In this document: in pieces, positions 1 through 12,252 of the stretch
Layout of the letters: each line of letters starts with the position of its first letter
How positions within the stretch are numbered: the first letter of the stretch is position 1
Assembly: GCA_034638255.1 (NCBI GenBank)
Contig: JAWPGT010000001.1
Coordinates: forward strand, 1,922,001 to 1,986,000
Direction: 5' to 3'
Length of the DNA: 64,000 nucleotides
Source of the DNA: Coprinus comatus
Taxonomy: Eukaryota > Basidiomycota > Agaricomycetes > Agaricales > Agaricaceae
The notes under the pieces: generated by a model
What the model was told of the DNA's origin: nothing
Seen by the model: only the letters and a program-made list of their open reading frames with translations
Database searches by the model: none
Position numbers and translations under genes: made by a program

Positions 1-23
1 TATTTTCTACCTCAAAACAACCA

Positions 24-2620
24 ATGTCATCCATCGTCGACGACACCACTACTGCGAGTTCTTGCACTGTAAATCGTCCTGACATCATAGACTCGAAGCT
101 TGCAACTGTGCTTCCTTCCTCGTGCAGTATCACCACTTCATCAACCACCATCGACGAGTGTCGGAAAACACACAAGTTCTCAACTGTTCGACTGTTATTT
201 GCTCATATCGGGTAACAGCTTTCATGATATCACAAGTGCCAAATTTTGATGACATCCCCTTCAGAGCCGCATTAACCCTATTTCTGGCCACGACAGATGC
301 AGTCAGTTGCTCCAGTTTTGACACATTTTTCATATACCACGTCTAATTTCCCGAATCTTTAGACAATTGTTTCAACAAGTCTCCCTACAATCTCAAGCGA
401 ACTTAATGCATCACAAAATCACTACACTTGGGTTGGAATAGCATATATGCTGACCCAAACAGCATTTCAACCACTATACGGGCGTATATCTGAGTTAGTT
501 GGACGAAAGGTAAGTGCAAGCCTGAATAAACTTTGATACAAACATCTTAACTCTAATCTTAGAACGTCCTCTATGTGAGCATGGCCATTTTCGCCATCGG
601 TTCACTTCTTTGTGGTGCAGCAAAGGTAATGTACCCCCCTACTTTTATGTAAATTAATATAATTGTTGATCTGGCTACTATAAACAGAATATTAACTGGC
701 TTATCGCTGCGAGAGCTCTCGGTTCGTGTATTTCATTGTTGGATCGACAATCAATATCCTGATGATGGAGAAGCTGGGGTTGGTGGAGGTGGGATCGTCA
801 GTGCCGTCTGGGTGTTGACAGCTGAGATTGTTCCGATTGAACAACGTGCCAAATGGTCACAGGCTCTTAGCATTACTTGGAGCTGTTCTGCTGTTGCAGG
901 CCCCCTTATCGGAGGAATATTTAGCGGTAACTCACCTCATTCATTTCGGGGATGAAATTTTTTAATTTTCCGACTAGGGCAATCTTCCTTAAGCACCTCG
1001 TGGAGATGGGGATGTGAGTTCTTTTCTATCAACCCTGATATATCATCATTGAAAAAAAAATAGTTTACATTAACTTGCCAATATGTCTGGTCGCCTTTTT
1101 GGTTTTGGTTCTGTCCCTCCGCGGAATGAAACCTACACCACCACCTACTGGGACTTCATGGCGCGACTTGGCCAGGAAATTTGACTTTATTGGACTGTAC
1201 GCTTTTCACATACTAAAAGTTGCATCGTTTCCGATTTTTTTCGATCATCCTGCTTTAGGGTTCTGTTTATGACTGGCACCTCCTGCCTTGTTGTTGGTTT
1301 CAGCTTCGCAAATGAAGTCGGGTGTAAGTTGAAGCACATTGATGTGATAGAAATCACTAATTGAAGTCACAGGGAAAGCTGTATCCACACTTCTTCTCAT
1401 TTTAATTGGATTCGCGGTGCTTCTTTGCGGTGGAGTATATGAAAAATACACCACCCGTGAATGCCTTTTCCCTCCCACAATTTTCAGCGGTTTTACGACG
1501 GGTAAGAAAATGATTTTTTGAAACACCGTACCTATTGAAATATTCCTAATTTTAATTCCCCAGTGGTTATCCTTGTAATCACATTTCTCCATCAAATAAC
1601 CTTTACCTCTGGAACATTTTATCTCGCCTTGTTTTATCAGGTAACCCCCTAATTCTACACATTACTTCAGGATGTTCATCTATTTCCACAGGCTGCTAAT
1701 GGGTCCACCCCTTTAGAAGCCGGTCTTAAACTCCTACCATACTCACTAGGATCGTCATTGGCATCTATTCCTGCTGCTTGGTTTATTGGTTATTGGCAAA
1801 AAAGGACTAATGACACTAGTGGACAGAAGTTGATAATCTTATCAGGTCTTCTGATCTCTACGATTGGCTTTGGTGAGCAATAACGGATGTATAAGGTACT
1901 CTCATTAATCATTTTCGTGCAATATTTAGGAGTCATGAACTTACTAAATGAAGATGCATACGTATATGCGCAAGTTATCTATCCATTGATCGCTGGTATT
2001 GGACTTGGTATGCTATTTCATGCTCCATACCAAGTCTTCAGCCGGTCTTTGAAAGCCCAGGAACTGGCTCTTGGGACCAGTGCATTCTTCCTCGTCCGAT
2101 TTACTGGTGCAACAATAGGGCTTGTGAGTACTCAGTTCTCGTTCTATAGTTGTCCTACTAAGCACTTGCGTTCCACTTAGTCCTTAGCAGGGATGATATT
2201 CTCGACACGTGCTATTCCAAGGCTACCTACCGAATTTTTGCCTCGTGAATCTGTTTCTTCTGTGGAATACAGTTCCATTCGCACACTCCAGCCTCTTGAA
2301 CTTCGAATGCAGGTGTTACAAGTCGTTTCTTCTTCAATTCAGGTATAATTCAGACACCATTGTGAAATTTTAACCTTAGACTCAAGTGCTTCTCCTCTAG
2401 ACTATATGGACTGTTTGGACCCCTTGCCTAGGCTTGGCCTTCCTGGTGAGTCTTTGAGTGCTAACGCAAAACTGTACGTAATCGATTAATGGTATTTCCG
2501 TAGCTGGCTTTCACCATTCGTACGGTTTCGCTATATGAAGACACTGATGGAAGTAAAGAGGTCGTAACGCAGCCGGCTACTGAAAAGGACGAATCGGAGA
2601 AGATACAGGCACAGGTGTAG
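24..2620 (+). CDS. MFS multidrug-type transporter (DHA2-like, 14 TM)
   Basis: A proton-driven exporter of the major facilitator superfamily, probably plasma-membrane. About 15 short introns split it. The first ones can be placed exactly: 212-264, 302-362, 510-562, 626-687, 722-773, 927-977, 1014-1063 and 1197-1258. Splicing gives a first helix containing LTLFLATTDATIVSTSLPTI, the classic DHA2 motif D1 region, then GRISELVGRK (MFS motif A) after TM2, and a glycine-rich GVGGGGIVSAV and VAGPLIGGIFS (motif C-like) further on. WRWGFYINLPI is the conserved helix-6 boundary of this family. The C-terminal tail is hydrophilic and acidic/basic, ending ...SEKIQAQV. The start at 24 is the first in-frame ATG and gives a hydrophilic Ser/Thr-rich leader of about 55 residues; a promoter is outside the window. 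Substrate cannot be inferred: the family includes drug, toxin and amino-acid exporters. No secondary-metabolite genes lie next to it here. Confidence 0.88.
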
Positions 2621-5600
2621 TAACTTGGTGCCATTAGGTCGAGTCAATCTCTCAAAGGGGATGGGACTAGCATGAGCTTAGAAATTTACTACTACTTTTT
2701 TGGGTTTCAACTTCTTTTTCGTTTGTCATTTTTTTTTTCACGACGCATGGCAGCTCATTAAGAACACATTTCTCTCACGATGGACAATTTTCAATTTTAG
2801 TTGGGCTTTTTCATTTTTTTCATATTGTACTATATAGTATATCTTCTACGATGTATATATATGTTAAGCACATCTGGAGGTTGTATCTATGTCTATAGAA
2901 ATATACAGGAATAATTATGAATGCACTGATCTTGAACTGAAACAGACTCCAGTGGATAATCCAAGTTCCACCGTTGAGCGCTAGATGACCACTTGAGCAC
3001 TTCCCATAACTCATTTGAGGGGTATAAAGCATATGCACGCCATATGTATGTCGTTTACCAATGATGATAAAATTAAAAACACCCCGCTCTGATGCTTTCA
3101 AGTATGTGGTCCCGAACATCGTACAAGGCGGATCCTATATATTAAAGTTATTACTAAGATATGTGGATATTATCCACTCGATAAAACAGATACAATAATG
3201 TTTGAATACATTTATGTGTTCAAGCCAGATTGAAAGATAAAATTACGTTTCTTCTAACTCTCACGACATGCCAATTCGTATAATAAAAGAGTTCCTCAAT
3301 GTAATTGAGTAAAAACCGACAAACTTCAAGGGTAATAAACGATGTGCGTGACCTACGCCGCACAACACATGGTTGTTCGTGTGCACGTTTTTGGGTGTGC
3401 AAAACACACAGCCATATGGGAAATTTAATTCACGGGAACTAAAAAAGATAGAGAGAAGAAACACGTAGAAGTGGTGCGAGGTGGAAGCTTTGTTTAATTT
3501 CGGATCGGATGGCGTTTACGGTTTTTGATTCAATGAGATGTTTGGATAAGACTCGGGCTCTTAAGGTTGATTTAATATGAAAAGTGTTTCCATTCATCCA
3601 CATTAACACTGACACAAGTAACCTACGGCTGACCATATCCGGTTGTGTTGAATGAATGGATGCCAAATATTGTTCAAGCGAAGAGAAACTGAATATAAAT
3701 GAGAACATCTGACCACAAGTTTAATACAGATAAGTAGTTTGGTGAACTCGTGCTCAAGAGGGTTAATGACCTCGCGTCCGAGTTTGCGATCTATCGTATT
3801 CTTTCCCTTGGCGATATTTAAGTACGATCTGGGAAAAAAAAATTCAACTCAAACTCAAACTTGGTAATGGCTAACTAATTCGAATATAAGCTTAATCTCC
3901 CAAGAATCTGGGTGTTTCCTCCATTTGTCACTGTCTAAGCATTGGGCTAAAATCCTCGCACACTCGCATCCCGTTTTGTGGGGACCTCGAATCTTAAAAT
4001 TGAAATCTTGATGACACCGAATCGTCACATCCGCTTCCCCACGGGGTTTGGTTTTCAACTTCTACGATGAACCCATTAGAAATGCTAAGGATTATTATTA
4101 ATCCAAACAACGTAATTGCTAAATTTTTTAGGTTTAAATCAAGCTTGAGCTCCAACAGTGATATCGAGCGTTGAACGTTTGAACATCGTTGTGATTGAAT
4201 TAATATTAATACTGCATGTGTGGTCAGTGTTACCGACACATTCTTATTTAACTAATGCTACTGACCAGGCCACGGCTGGTTGCCCCTGATATCGCAATCG
4301 AATTACTTGGAAGGAAAGCTTCAATCAATGCTTCTTTTTCAAAAGAAATTCCAGGGTTGAATTTTGTCAGATTTTTTATTATTACCCCAGCCGTTGGTAG
4401 TATCATGAGCCAACTCCGAAATGGAGCAATCTAGTTGCGGTTTTTTTTCTTCTCGTTTTCTGATTCAATTTTTCCAAAACGTCAACGGAATTTCTGATAT
4501 CAGACTTTGTTCTAATTAAATAGTATCATAACTATCTTGCCTTTGTTATCCTCACATGCATTTCAAATTCGCTAGTAGTACATAATGTAGAGATAAACTT
4601 TTCCAAAAAAACGCGGCAATATATGAAAACGAGCAGGATGGGTTGGGTAACATATTAAAAAATAAAGCAAGGTTGAGGGATAACATGCGATAGCTTTGAG
4701 CCTTTGGCCCGAAGGTCCGACATTGGTGCTAATGGGTAGGTGCATTCCCAAAAACGACGCTGAGAACAGGATAACAGGGACCGTTTAGCATTTAGCAGGG
4801 GCACTGTTAATTGTTTTCTGTAGAAGGAACTAGCGAATTTACACCCCGAACACACCTGATCAATTCTGATCTATATTACGCCCGCTACACGCATGACCTT
4901 GGCTATCGGAAATAACGGGGGCCGACGGAGAGGTACCCACCCCTTCAGCAATGAGGCTCTTTGAGTTGTAACAGAAGAAACGTTACAAGCCAATTTTGTT
5001 TTTATTGTGTACGACTTATTGTGGCTACAGTCAGTGTCCCTAGAAAAAAATGTGTTGATAGAAGTCCCAACCCCAAGCTGAATTTAGCGTGTGAACAAGT
5101 GTAATCCTGATCAGGGACATGTAATAGAAAAGACTAAATAAAGTCAACTACTTCACATCCACCTTCAACACAAAGAACTGGTGTCTTCTAGACTCACAGG
5201 TTTGCGAAAGTATGCTAGTCCCTGTATTTTGAATTGGCTTGGCGAACTGTAGAAAAAAATGAGTAAACGGTTTGGAACATTGATTTGAGCCAGTTGATAC
5301 ATGAACCTGATCGAACTGATTCTCACTGCCAATTCAGTAACCGTTCAGTTCAAGTTTAGAAACTTGGAAAAGGGAGTTGACTCCGTGGACAGCTCCGCTT
5401 GACCCTATAACGACTAAAGTATCAACGGAAAAAGAAGGAATTGAGATGTGCCTTCAGCCGAAATGAATAGATTTAGAAGATCGCAACGGCACCTGTAATG
5501 ATGAAGTGAATCCTAGCTAGTATGCAGAATGGAGTACCATTTTGTATGTCACTCAGCCAATGTTACGCCACGAAGACAGTACATGTCACATGGGGTTTCG

Positions 5601-5789
5601 GTCAATCGTCAATGTAGATTGAACAATGCACACGACCAGCAGAGCATGCTCGGGCATCCGGCTAGCAGCCAGACAGGTAGATTGGAACAGAAGCAGTCAG
5701 TATGGATAATCAGGGAAAATACGAAAGACTTGATAAGAGGGACGATAAGGATGATTAATGATAATTTTGTCCCTTAGTTTCTTACCATC
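2621..5789. other. Gene-free AT-rich stretch (about 3.2 kb)
   Basis: No ORF longer than about 100 codons, no exon chain with recognisable protein similarity, and no obvious terminal repeats, tRNA or rRNA were seen on either strand. The first few hundred bases should hold the transporter's 3' UTR, and the last few hundred the choline kinase promoter. It is the longest empty interval in the window. Confidence 0.6.
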
Positions 5790-7435
5790 ATGACCCCTCT
5801 ACTTTCTCCTTCTGCCTCGCCTCCCATCTCTCCACCACCCTCTCTCGGCAGACAAATTTCAAGCGCATCTATTCAGAGTATTGCAAATATCATTGCAAGT
5901 GCGTCTTCCTCTAGGACGTCCCTCAAACTTCCCGAGACCGACTCGGAGAAAATCAGAGTCGAAGGACTGCGACATGCCAGGGTTCATCTCAAAGCAAGGT
6001 AAGCTTTCTCTATGCGACATCAGGAGTTTCTGGGAAAACTGTATCAAGTCAGCGGACCTTAGAATATCCACCGGTTTGATCTCGCTCCTATGTCTTCTTT
6101 CACACAGGTTCTGATTATCTCTTGTCTTCTAGGCACTACAAGACTCCACAATTTGCTGAAGATGTTTTTGAAATTCTGAGGAGCCTTCATGTTCCATATT
6201 TTCATGCTCCTGATGTTCTTCCTCGAGACCTTGTCATTCGTAAAGTCTCAGGTGCTCTTACCAATGCCGTATTTTTCGTTTCCTTTCCCTCATCTAAAAA
6301 GACTCGCACAGTCCTTCTTCGAGTCTATGGTCCTTCTTCGGGTTCTTTGATTTCTCGACCACAGGAACTCCACACCCTTCATATTCTATCGTCCAAATAT
6401 CATATTGGTCCTTGCATTTATGGAACTTTTGAGAATGGACGCATTGAAGAGTATTTTGATTCGACCACACTTACTGCTAAGGACATCCGTGACCCGAAGA
6501 TAAGTCGATGGATTGGTGCACGTATGGCAGAATTTCATTCCGTCGATATTGTTTCCGTAGAAGGAGAGGGATGGGAAATTGGTGTTGAGAAGAATGTCAG
6601 GTCATGGTTAGCTCCTGCACGTGAAGTGCTTGAGCTTCCTTCTGTTCCGCAGGAAATCAAGCAAGAGCTTGACCTTGATAGCTTCTGGCATGATTGGGAT
6701 AAATATACCCGTTGGCTAGCCACTGTAGATGATGTGCGGTTTGGCAGTAGGAGAGTATTCGCTCATAATGATACACAATACGGTAACCTACTCAGGTTGA
6801 GTCGACCAAAGGAGGGTACGGACGATCATAGACAGGTATGTTTAACGCTGCATCACTTTCCCCAGAGATTAAGCTTTTCTCATGGCCTTTTCCTTACACA
6901 CACATTCTCTCTCTGTACCTGCTGTTTGTTGTTTGTCCCTTTTTTTTTATTTTTTATAAACACCAAGATTGTCGTTGTCGACTTCGAATACGCAAGCGCA
7001 AATCCTGCTTCTTACGATATCGCAAACCATTTCCATGAATGGACCGCAAATTATCATTCCGAAAGTCCTCACATTCTTAATTCTTCAATGTATCCAACTC
7101 CAATTGAACGTCGCAATTTTTACTTGGCCTATCTCAGTCATACCACTTTATCCCAGCAGCAGCAGCAGCAACAACAACAACAACAACAAGATAATGATGA
7201 AAATGAAGATATTGATTCTATCATTACAAAACTTGATAGACAAGTTCAAATTTGGAGTCCTGCTTCTCATGCTCATTGGGCACTTTGGGCTATAGTTCAA
7301 GCTCGTGATGATTTGGAAAATATTAACACGAATACGAATATGAATGTGACTCCACCTGAATTTGATTATCTTGGATATGCTAAATGTCGTATGGATGGGT
7401 TCCGTTTGGAATTGAAACAACTTGGAGTGTTGTAG
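5790..7435 (+). CDS. Choline/ethanolamine kinase
   Basis: Phosphorylates choline and/or ethanolamine with ATP, the first step of the Kennedy pathway to phosphatidylcholine and phosphatidylethanolamine (cytosol). Three exons: 5790-5998, 6133-6835 and 6968-7435. The junctions restore ...HLKARHYKTPQF and ...DDHRQIVVVDFEYASANP. Visible family motifs are VSGALTNAVFFV (nucleotide-binding loop), the Brenner-type catalytic HNDTQYGNLL and the metal-binding VVVDFEYA followed by YDIANHFHEW. The N-terminal 60 residues are a Ser/Pro-rich extension. A run of 12 Gln followed by an acidic DNDENED stretch interrupts the C-terminal lobe, where it should lie on a surface loop. The start at 5790 is chosen because it opens the longest frame splicing cleanly to exon 2. 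Whether it prefers choline (CKI1) or ethanolamine (EKI1) cannot be decided from the motifs. Confidence 0.9.
7154..7189 (+). repeat. CAG/CAA trinucleotide tract coding poly-Gln
   Basis: Twelve consecutive Gln codons, five CAG then seven CAA, inside the choline/ethanolamine kinase. The mixture of synonymous codons means the tract is no longer a pure microsatellite. Confidence 0.97.
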
Positions 7436-8510
7436 TGACCCTTGCTTAATCTCTTAAATTCTTGTTCTTTCTCTCTGATCACTTTTTGATGTCCTTGGGG
7501 TTTTTTTTTGGTTTTTGGTTTTTCGAGATTTCTTTTTCTTCTTTTTGAATAGTTGGAATGATTGTTGTTATTGTCATTGATATTAAGGATCTGGTTTTGG
7601 TTCACTTATCCTTAGAAATATAACATTAAACTACAGTAGCTAGAAGTCTCTCAGTTTTTTTTTATACGTATGTTTTGTTCTCACAGAAAAAAATCAAAAG
7701 AATCAAACATATCACATATATTGCTCTTACTCTCTTACTCTCACTTTCACTCGATTTGAATCCGTTTTTCTTTAGATGAATGAATGCATTACCAGTACTT
7801 AAGTAAAGAGGAAATTTTATAATGCTACCCAGTTCAGAGGAGGATATATATTAGCACCTATATATTGAGAGATTGAAAACAAAACAAGCAAACAAAAAAA
7901 GAGAGAAAACGGAGATTGATAAGGAATAAAAATTTGGGCAAGGGAAGCGTCGTTGTCGTGTGTACGTGTGTAGGGTTGCAGGTTGCTGATTGACAAATAT
8001 AATGCGAGAGATATTGGTAGGTAGAGAGTAAGTGAGATGGCATGGGTTGAGGCAAAATCAGGATAATCAACGAGATAGAGAAATTGTTTGATGATGGAGA
8101 GCGACAAGAAGTAAGGATATAAGAAGAAAAAAAAGCAAAAAGTTAAAAGACGAAGACGTCAAAAGAAACAAAAAAAAGGAAGGCGACGACAAAGCAGGTA
8201 AAACGAAACACGTTTTATTTGTGAGGGTGCAAAGGGGGGTAAACGGTAGGTAAGTAGAAAAGAAAAGGGGAAAAATAACACGAAGGAAACCTGTTTAAAC
8301 AAGCAGTAGTACACTTTGATGTTTAAGACGAAAAAAAAAAAAGAAACATGAATTGCTAAGGGTTGATATGTCCGACCGAGCGGTTGATTATACTTCATAA
8401 AAACACATGTTGTTGAGCGAGAAAAGGGAGGTCATGACCAAAAAGCATCTTGAGGGGTTGTATGGGAAGAATAGTTAATCCATAAGGTCGTTTCGGTGAG
8501 TTTCTTTGAT
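7436..8510. other. Convergent 3' intergenic region
   Basis: Lies between the 3' ends of the choline kinase (+) and the CCCH protein (-). It is A/T-rich with purine-rich runs around 7860-8340 on the + strand. No gene, tRNA or structured repeat was recognised; both 3' UTRs should be here. Confidence 0.6.
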
Positions 8511-10896
8511 TTATGCCCACGCTTTTTCATTCAGTAGAGCACTGACGGAGAGTTCGTTCCATGGAGAGCTTGTCATCCTATCAGTGGTAGCACTTGAGGC
8601 ATCGGGATATGACGAGTTAGCAAGCCCACTCCGAGAGAAGCTCGCCCAGTTGCCTGCACTACCCGAACGAGTATGTCCGGAGGCTCGAGGGGTAGAGACT
8701 GGTGTCGATTCACCACCGCCTGAGGAAAGGTTATAATTATGTCCTGAGCCGTTAGAGAGCGAGCTAAGGTTGAGATCGCCTTCAATCCCAGCGATAGAGT
8801 GACGAATGTTGGAGCTCGAAGTCCTTTTGTGGCCAGACTATATAACGAATTTAAGTAAAGACACATTTCATAAAATTAATATTCACGTACGTTGTTGAAA
8901 CCAACAATCTCGCGCCTTGCGTTGTTATGACGTCCTAGATCAGGGCCTGCCGTAACAGGGGCAGGCTCCTGGATAGGAGTCTGTTCCGCAGCTGGAAGAA
9001 GGATACCGTTGCTTGTGAAGGATGGATATGCCGACTTGTTTTGTTTCAAAGAAGGAACAGCGGTATTGACGCGCAGTTTTCCACTAGGTGGGCGATCAAA
9101 TTGGAAGCCACCTTTGTTCAGTTCTACAGGTGTCATAAGACCATTTGATTCATTGCGCTTTGCGGAGATACGGGCGAGCAATGACACCGAGGAATCATTG
9201 GGGTCGCTATTTGTGCTCATCGAACGAGGCCGAGCTTCAGGGGGGTTCTCCGAGCCTGGTGTTGCAGGGCTGCCGTTTGAAGGTAGTTCGGTGTGGATGA
9301 AGCAACATCTTTTGCCATAAGGGCATGAGCCAGAAACCCAGAACGTCTATTTAGGGAGGTTATTAGACAGGTCCCTTGTCACGAGATGCAAAGAATGCGG
9401 CACTCACCCTGCAAATCTCCGTCTTGTACTATGATCGGGGAAAAAACGATTAAGCATGTAGTTTGAAGATCGATGGAAAGATCAAATAAACATACCTTGG
9501 GATGACGTGATACCCTACGCAATTCTTCTTCTCCGTGAGCAAACTGGCATTTGGTCCCATACCGACAAGTGCCTTTTTCTTCCCAGCTTCTGCACAGCTC
9601 CGTCTTATAAAGACCGAGCTTCCTATTGTTAGCACTTGGTCCTGACTGACCGCTAGCGCTTAAAGTAGGACTGCCCATGGGCGGTTCAATGTTGACATTT
9701 TGTTGTGATGGCAAATTATAGGGGCCAGTAAACTGGGTGGGAATTCTCCCGGGCATCTGCGAAGCAGCCAGGAGTTCTTGGGCGTTATAAAATTGATTAG
9801 GGTACATTGGCATGGATGGGTGAAGAGGTGGGGTATAAAGTCCGTGAGCAAAGGAATTGTTGAGAAGTGAGAGGGTAGCGACATCGCGCATTGCTGAGGG
9901 GTCTGATGCGGAATGATGGTGACCTCGAAACACGTTGTGTTGCTGTTGGACCCGTGCTACTGCAGGATGACTGTCGAGTGGAGCTTGGGGTATCATCATC
10001 TCGTACAATTGCTGGGTATTGCCGAGAGAAAGATGAGAAGTGTGATGACCAACAGGGAAGGACAACGGGTTTGCGGTGGGGATGATAGCTTGTTGGGGAA
10101 AAATCCGAGGAGCCTGACGATAGGCGACATTTTGTACATTAACGACATTGTTAAGCCGACCAGCGACATATTGGGGAGGGAGGGAAGCCATAGGAAGAGA
10201 TTGGGGGATAGTAGAGTAGTTTTGAGAGAGATTGTAATCTATTTGACTGTCGTCACGATCAGAGGAAAGATGAGCTGCCGACCTGTAGTTATTGAGGAGC
10301 TGAGGAGGAGAGATGGGTTGAGGTCGATGAAGTTGAGAGAGAGAGGGAAGCTGCGATTGTTCGCCGTTGTCACGGAGTTGATTGGAAACCCATTGCTGTG
10401 CATCAACCTCATCATTGTCGATTTGGCGCAAGCGCCTAAGGTCGGCGTTGGAAAGACCGCCGCTGAATGAATGGGGACGTTCTTTGGGTTCGATAGTAGA
10501 AGCTTTAAGAGTATGATTGAGCAAGGTAGCAGTGGTACCTGGTGGAGAGTCTTGAGAATTGGAGGTAGTTGTGTCTGTTGATGAACCACGGGAGTGATTG
10601 AGGTGATCCGGGGTATGTGGTGAAGAGCCAATACTGGTGTTAGGCGAAGCATCGAGAGGGCTGTTCTCATTGACAGCCGAGGCTAGTTTGCTCTTTGGCG
10701 GTGTTCGAATAGAGCGATGGAGTTGGTCAACATCCTTTGCTACGTCGCTGATTTGGAGACGGACAAGGTCGTCTGTAAGCCCCCATGCTGAAGACGGGGT
10801 GTCTGCATCGACGAGACGAACTGCTGAGCTTAGGCTCCAGCGTTGAGAGGCGGACCTGATTGGTTCCTGGGGAATGGTAGCGTCTCTGGAAGGCAT
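8511..10896 (-). CDS. TIS11/tristetraprolin-type tandem CCCH zinc-finger protein
   Basis: Predicted cytoplasmic RNA-binding protein that recognises AU-rich elements in mRNA 3' UTRs and promotes decay (family of yeast CTH1/CTH2 and S. pombe Zfs1). Finger 1 is in [20 protein letters not shown] with C-x8-C-x5-C-x3-H spacing. An intron (9429-9495) falls exactly between RHPK and YKTEIC. A second intron (9347-9407) restores finger 2, [20 protein letters not shown], again C-x8-C-x5-C-x3-H. The interfinger linker is 18 residues with repeated YKTE(L/I)C lead-ins, exactly canonical. The last intron is 8838-8890. The flanks are low-complexity Ser/Pro/Asn/Gln; the C terminus contains [17 protein letters not shown]. 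The start at 10896 ([12 protein letters not shown]) is preferred because upstream in-frame sequence carries good splice donors and an acceptor, suggesting 5' UTR introns; an in-frame ATG at 11160 is an alternative. Confidence 0.9.
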
Positions 10897-12252
10897 AACT
10901 GAGAGGGGCCAAGGCTTTTGTTTTGTTAGAAACACGTGTAGGGGGAGGTTGAGAGAGAGGGGACGTACATGGGTGTCTTCTTCTTCGTGAAGACGGAGAA
11001 AAGAAAAGGAAGAGTAGAGATAGTGTGGCTCTGTTGTGTGCATGAGAGAGGAGAGAGAGAGAGATGGAGAAAGAGGACTTACGGATAATTTAGTTTTGTA
11101 GACGACGTTACTGTCAAAGGAGCAAGGCAGACGGCAGGCCAACCTTTTGATCGCTTGCAACGTGCCCGTCCTCTTCTATCGATCCTCTTCCCTTTTAGGT
11201 ACTCCATCCACCTACTCTCCACACCATCTTCCAACCACAATGAACAATGCCTCGTGTACCTGCTGCTCTTGTATCCTGACTCTCTTGTTCCTCCTCTGTC
11301 TGACGTCAATCCAACTTTTTTTTTTTTCTCTTCAAAACTATTCATCAAAAACCCCCCCGCATTACCACTTCCTTGGGGTTCTCTTTCCTATCCCAAGTTT
11401 CCATACAATCCCTTATCTTACAATCAATGATCCTCCTTCTCTGAGCTCTTTCCAACTTGATCTTATTATTAGTATAGTAGGGTCCTCACATCTGGTGCAA
11501 AGTCTTTTTATGTATAGCCAAATCATCCTTTTTTATTTTTTAAAATTAATATAAACACCCTCTTTTGCTTTTAATCGATGCCTCGTTTGCGTTTGTTGAT
11601 TCCGTATATCCCTTTTCATCTAGGAAGAATCAGTAAGTACCCCAATTTTTTTTAGTTTTCTCATCTTCAATCAACATCTCTTATCACAAATCATTAGATC
11701 CTATGTAAGTCTAACAGAAAACAACCGTATACCATATAGTACTCTTTCTGAAACAGACACATTACCTCCCAAATGCATTTATTACCTTATAACTCAACCC
11801 ATTCCCGATGCCAAAAAAAATACTTCCACCATTGCCGAAATTAAAAAAAAAAACAATCAACAACACGTGTCTACTTCTTTTCGTCCCTTCTGACCTTGCT
11901 TCTGACCATCCTCGCTGCCGTCAATTGACCAACCACCCACACACCTCTATGTAACATCAATAATCAACGATCGTATCTTCCTGATTTCATATCTAAAACT
12001 TCGTATCTCCACCATCTTAATCATATTTATATTTATCTATCCCTATCCTCGAACTTGTATGCTTATCTTCATCATCTATTCTCTCCAGTGTGTGCTACAC
12101 CTCTTAGTACCACACACATAGTACGCCGTCATCAAAATCTTCCGACTTCTCAAACATCATCATTGGTTAGATACCACAAAATCATCACACAACTCATTCC
12201 ATTATCACTCCATATAGTACAATACAAATACAATATCCAACAACAACACTCA
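10897..12252 (-). other. Leader/promoter region of the CCCH gene
   Basis: About 1.36 kb between the BLM10 stop and the CCCH start, both genes on the minus strand. On the minus strand there are strong donors (GTACGT near 10968, GTAAGT near 11080) and an acceptor preceded by CTAAC just upstream of 10896, consistent with one or two introns in a long 5' leader. The rest is pyrimidine-rich on the + strand with no coding signal. Long spliced leaders are common in regulatory genes; that interpretation is inference. Confidence 0.5.
11044..11064. repeat. GA-rich microsatellite
   Basis: A short run of GA dinucleotides with a GG interruption in the presumed leader of the CCCH gene (CT-rich on the transcribed strand). 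Confidence 0.6.

Noticed and set aside
9913..10470. 185-codon + strand ORF
   Set aside because: Antisense shadow of the low-complexity part of the CCCH protein, which has clear domains on the minus strand.
11147..11554. 135-codon + strand ORF rich in Ser, Pro and Leu
   Set aside because: Pyrimidine-rich leader/promoter of the CCCH gene read on the wrong strand; no recognisable domain.
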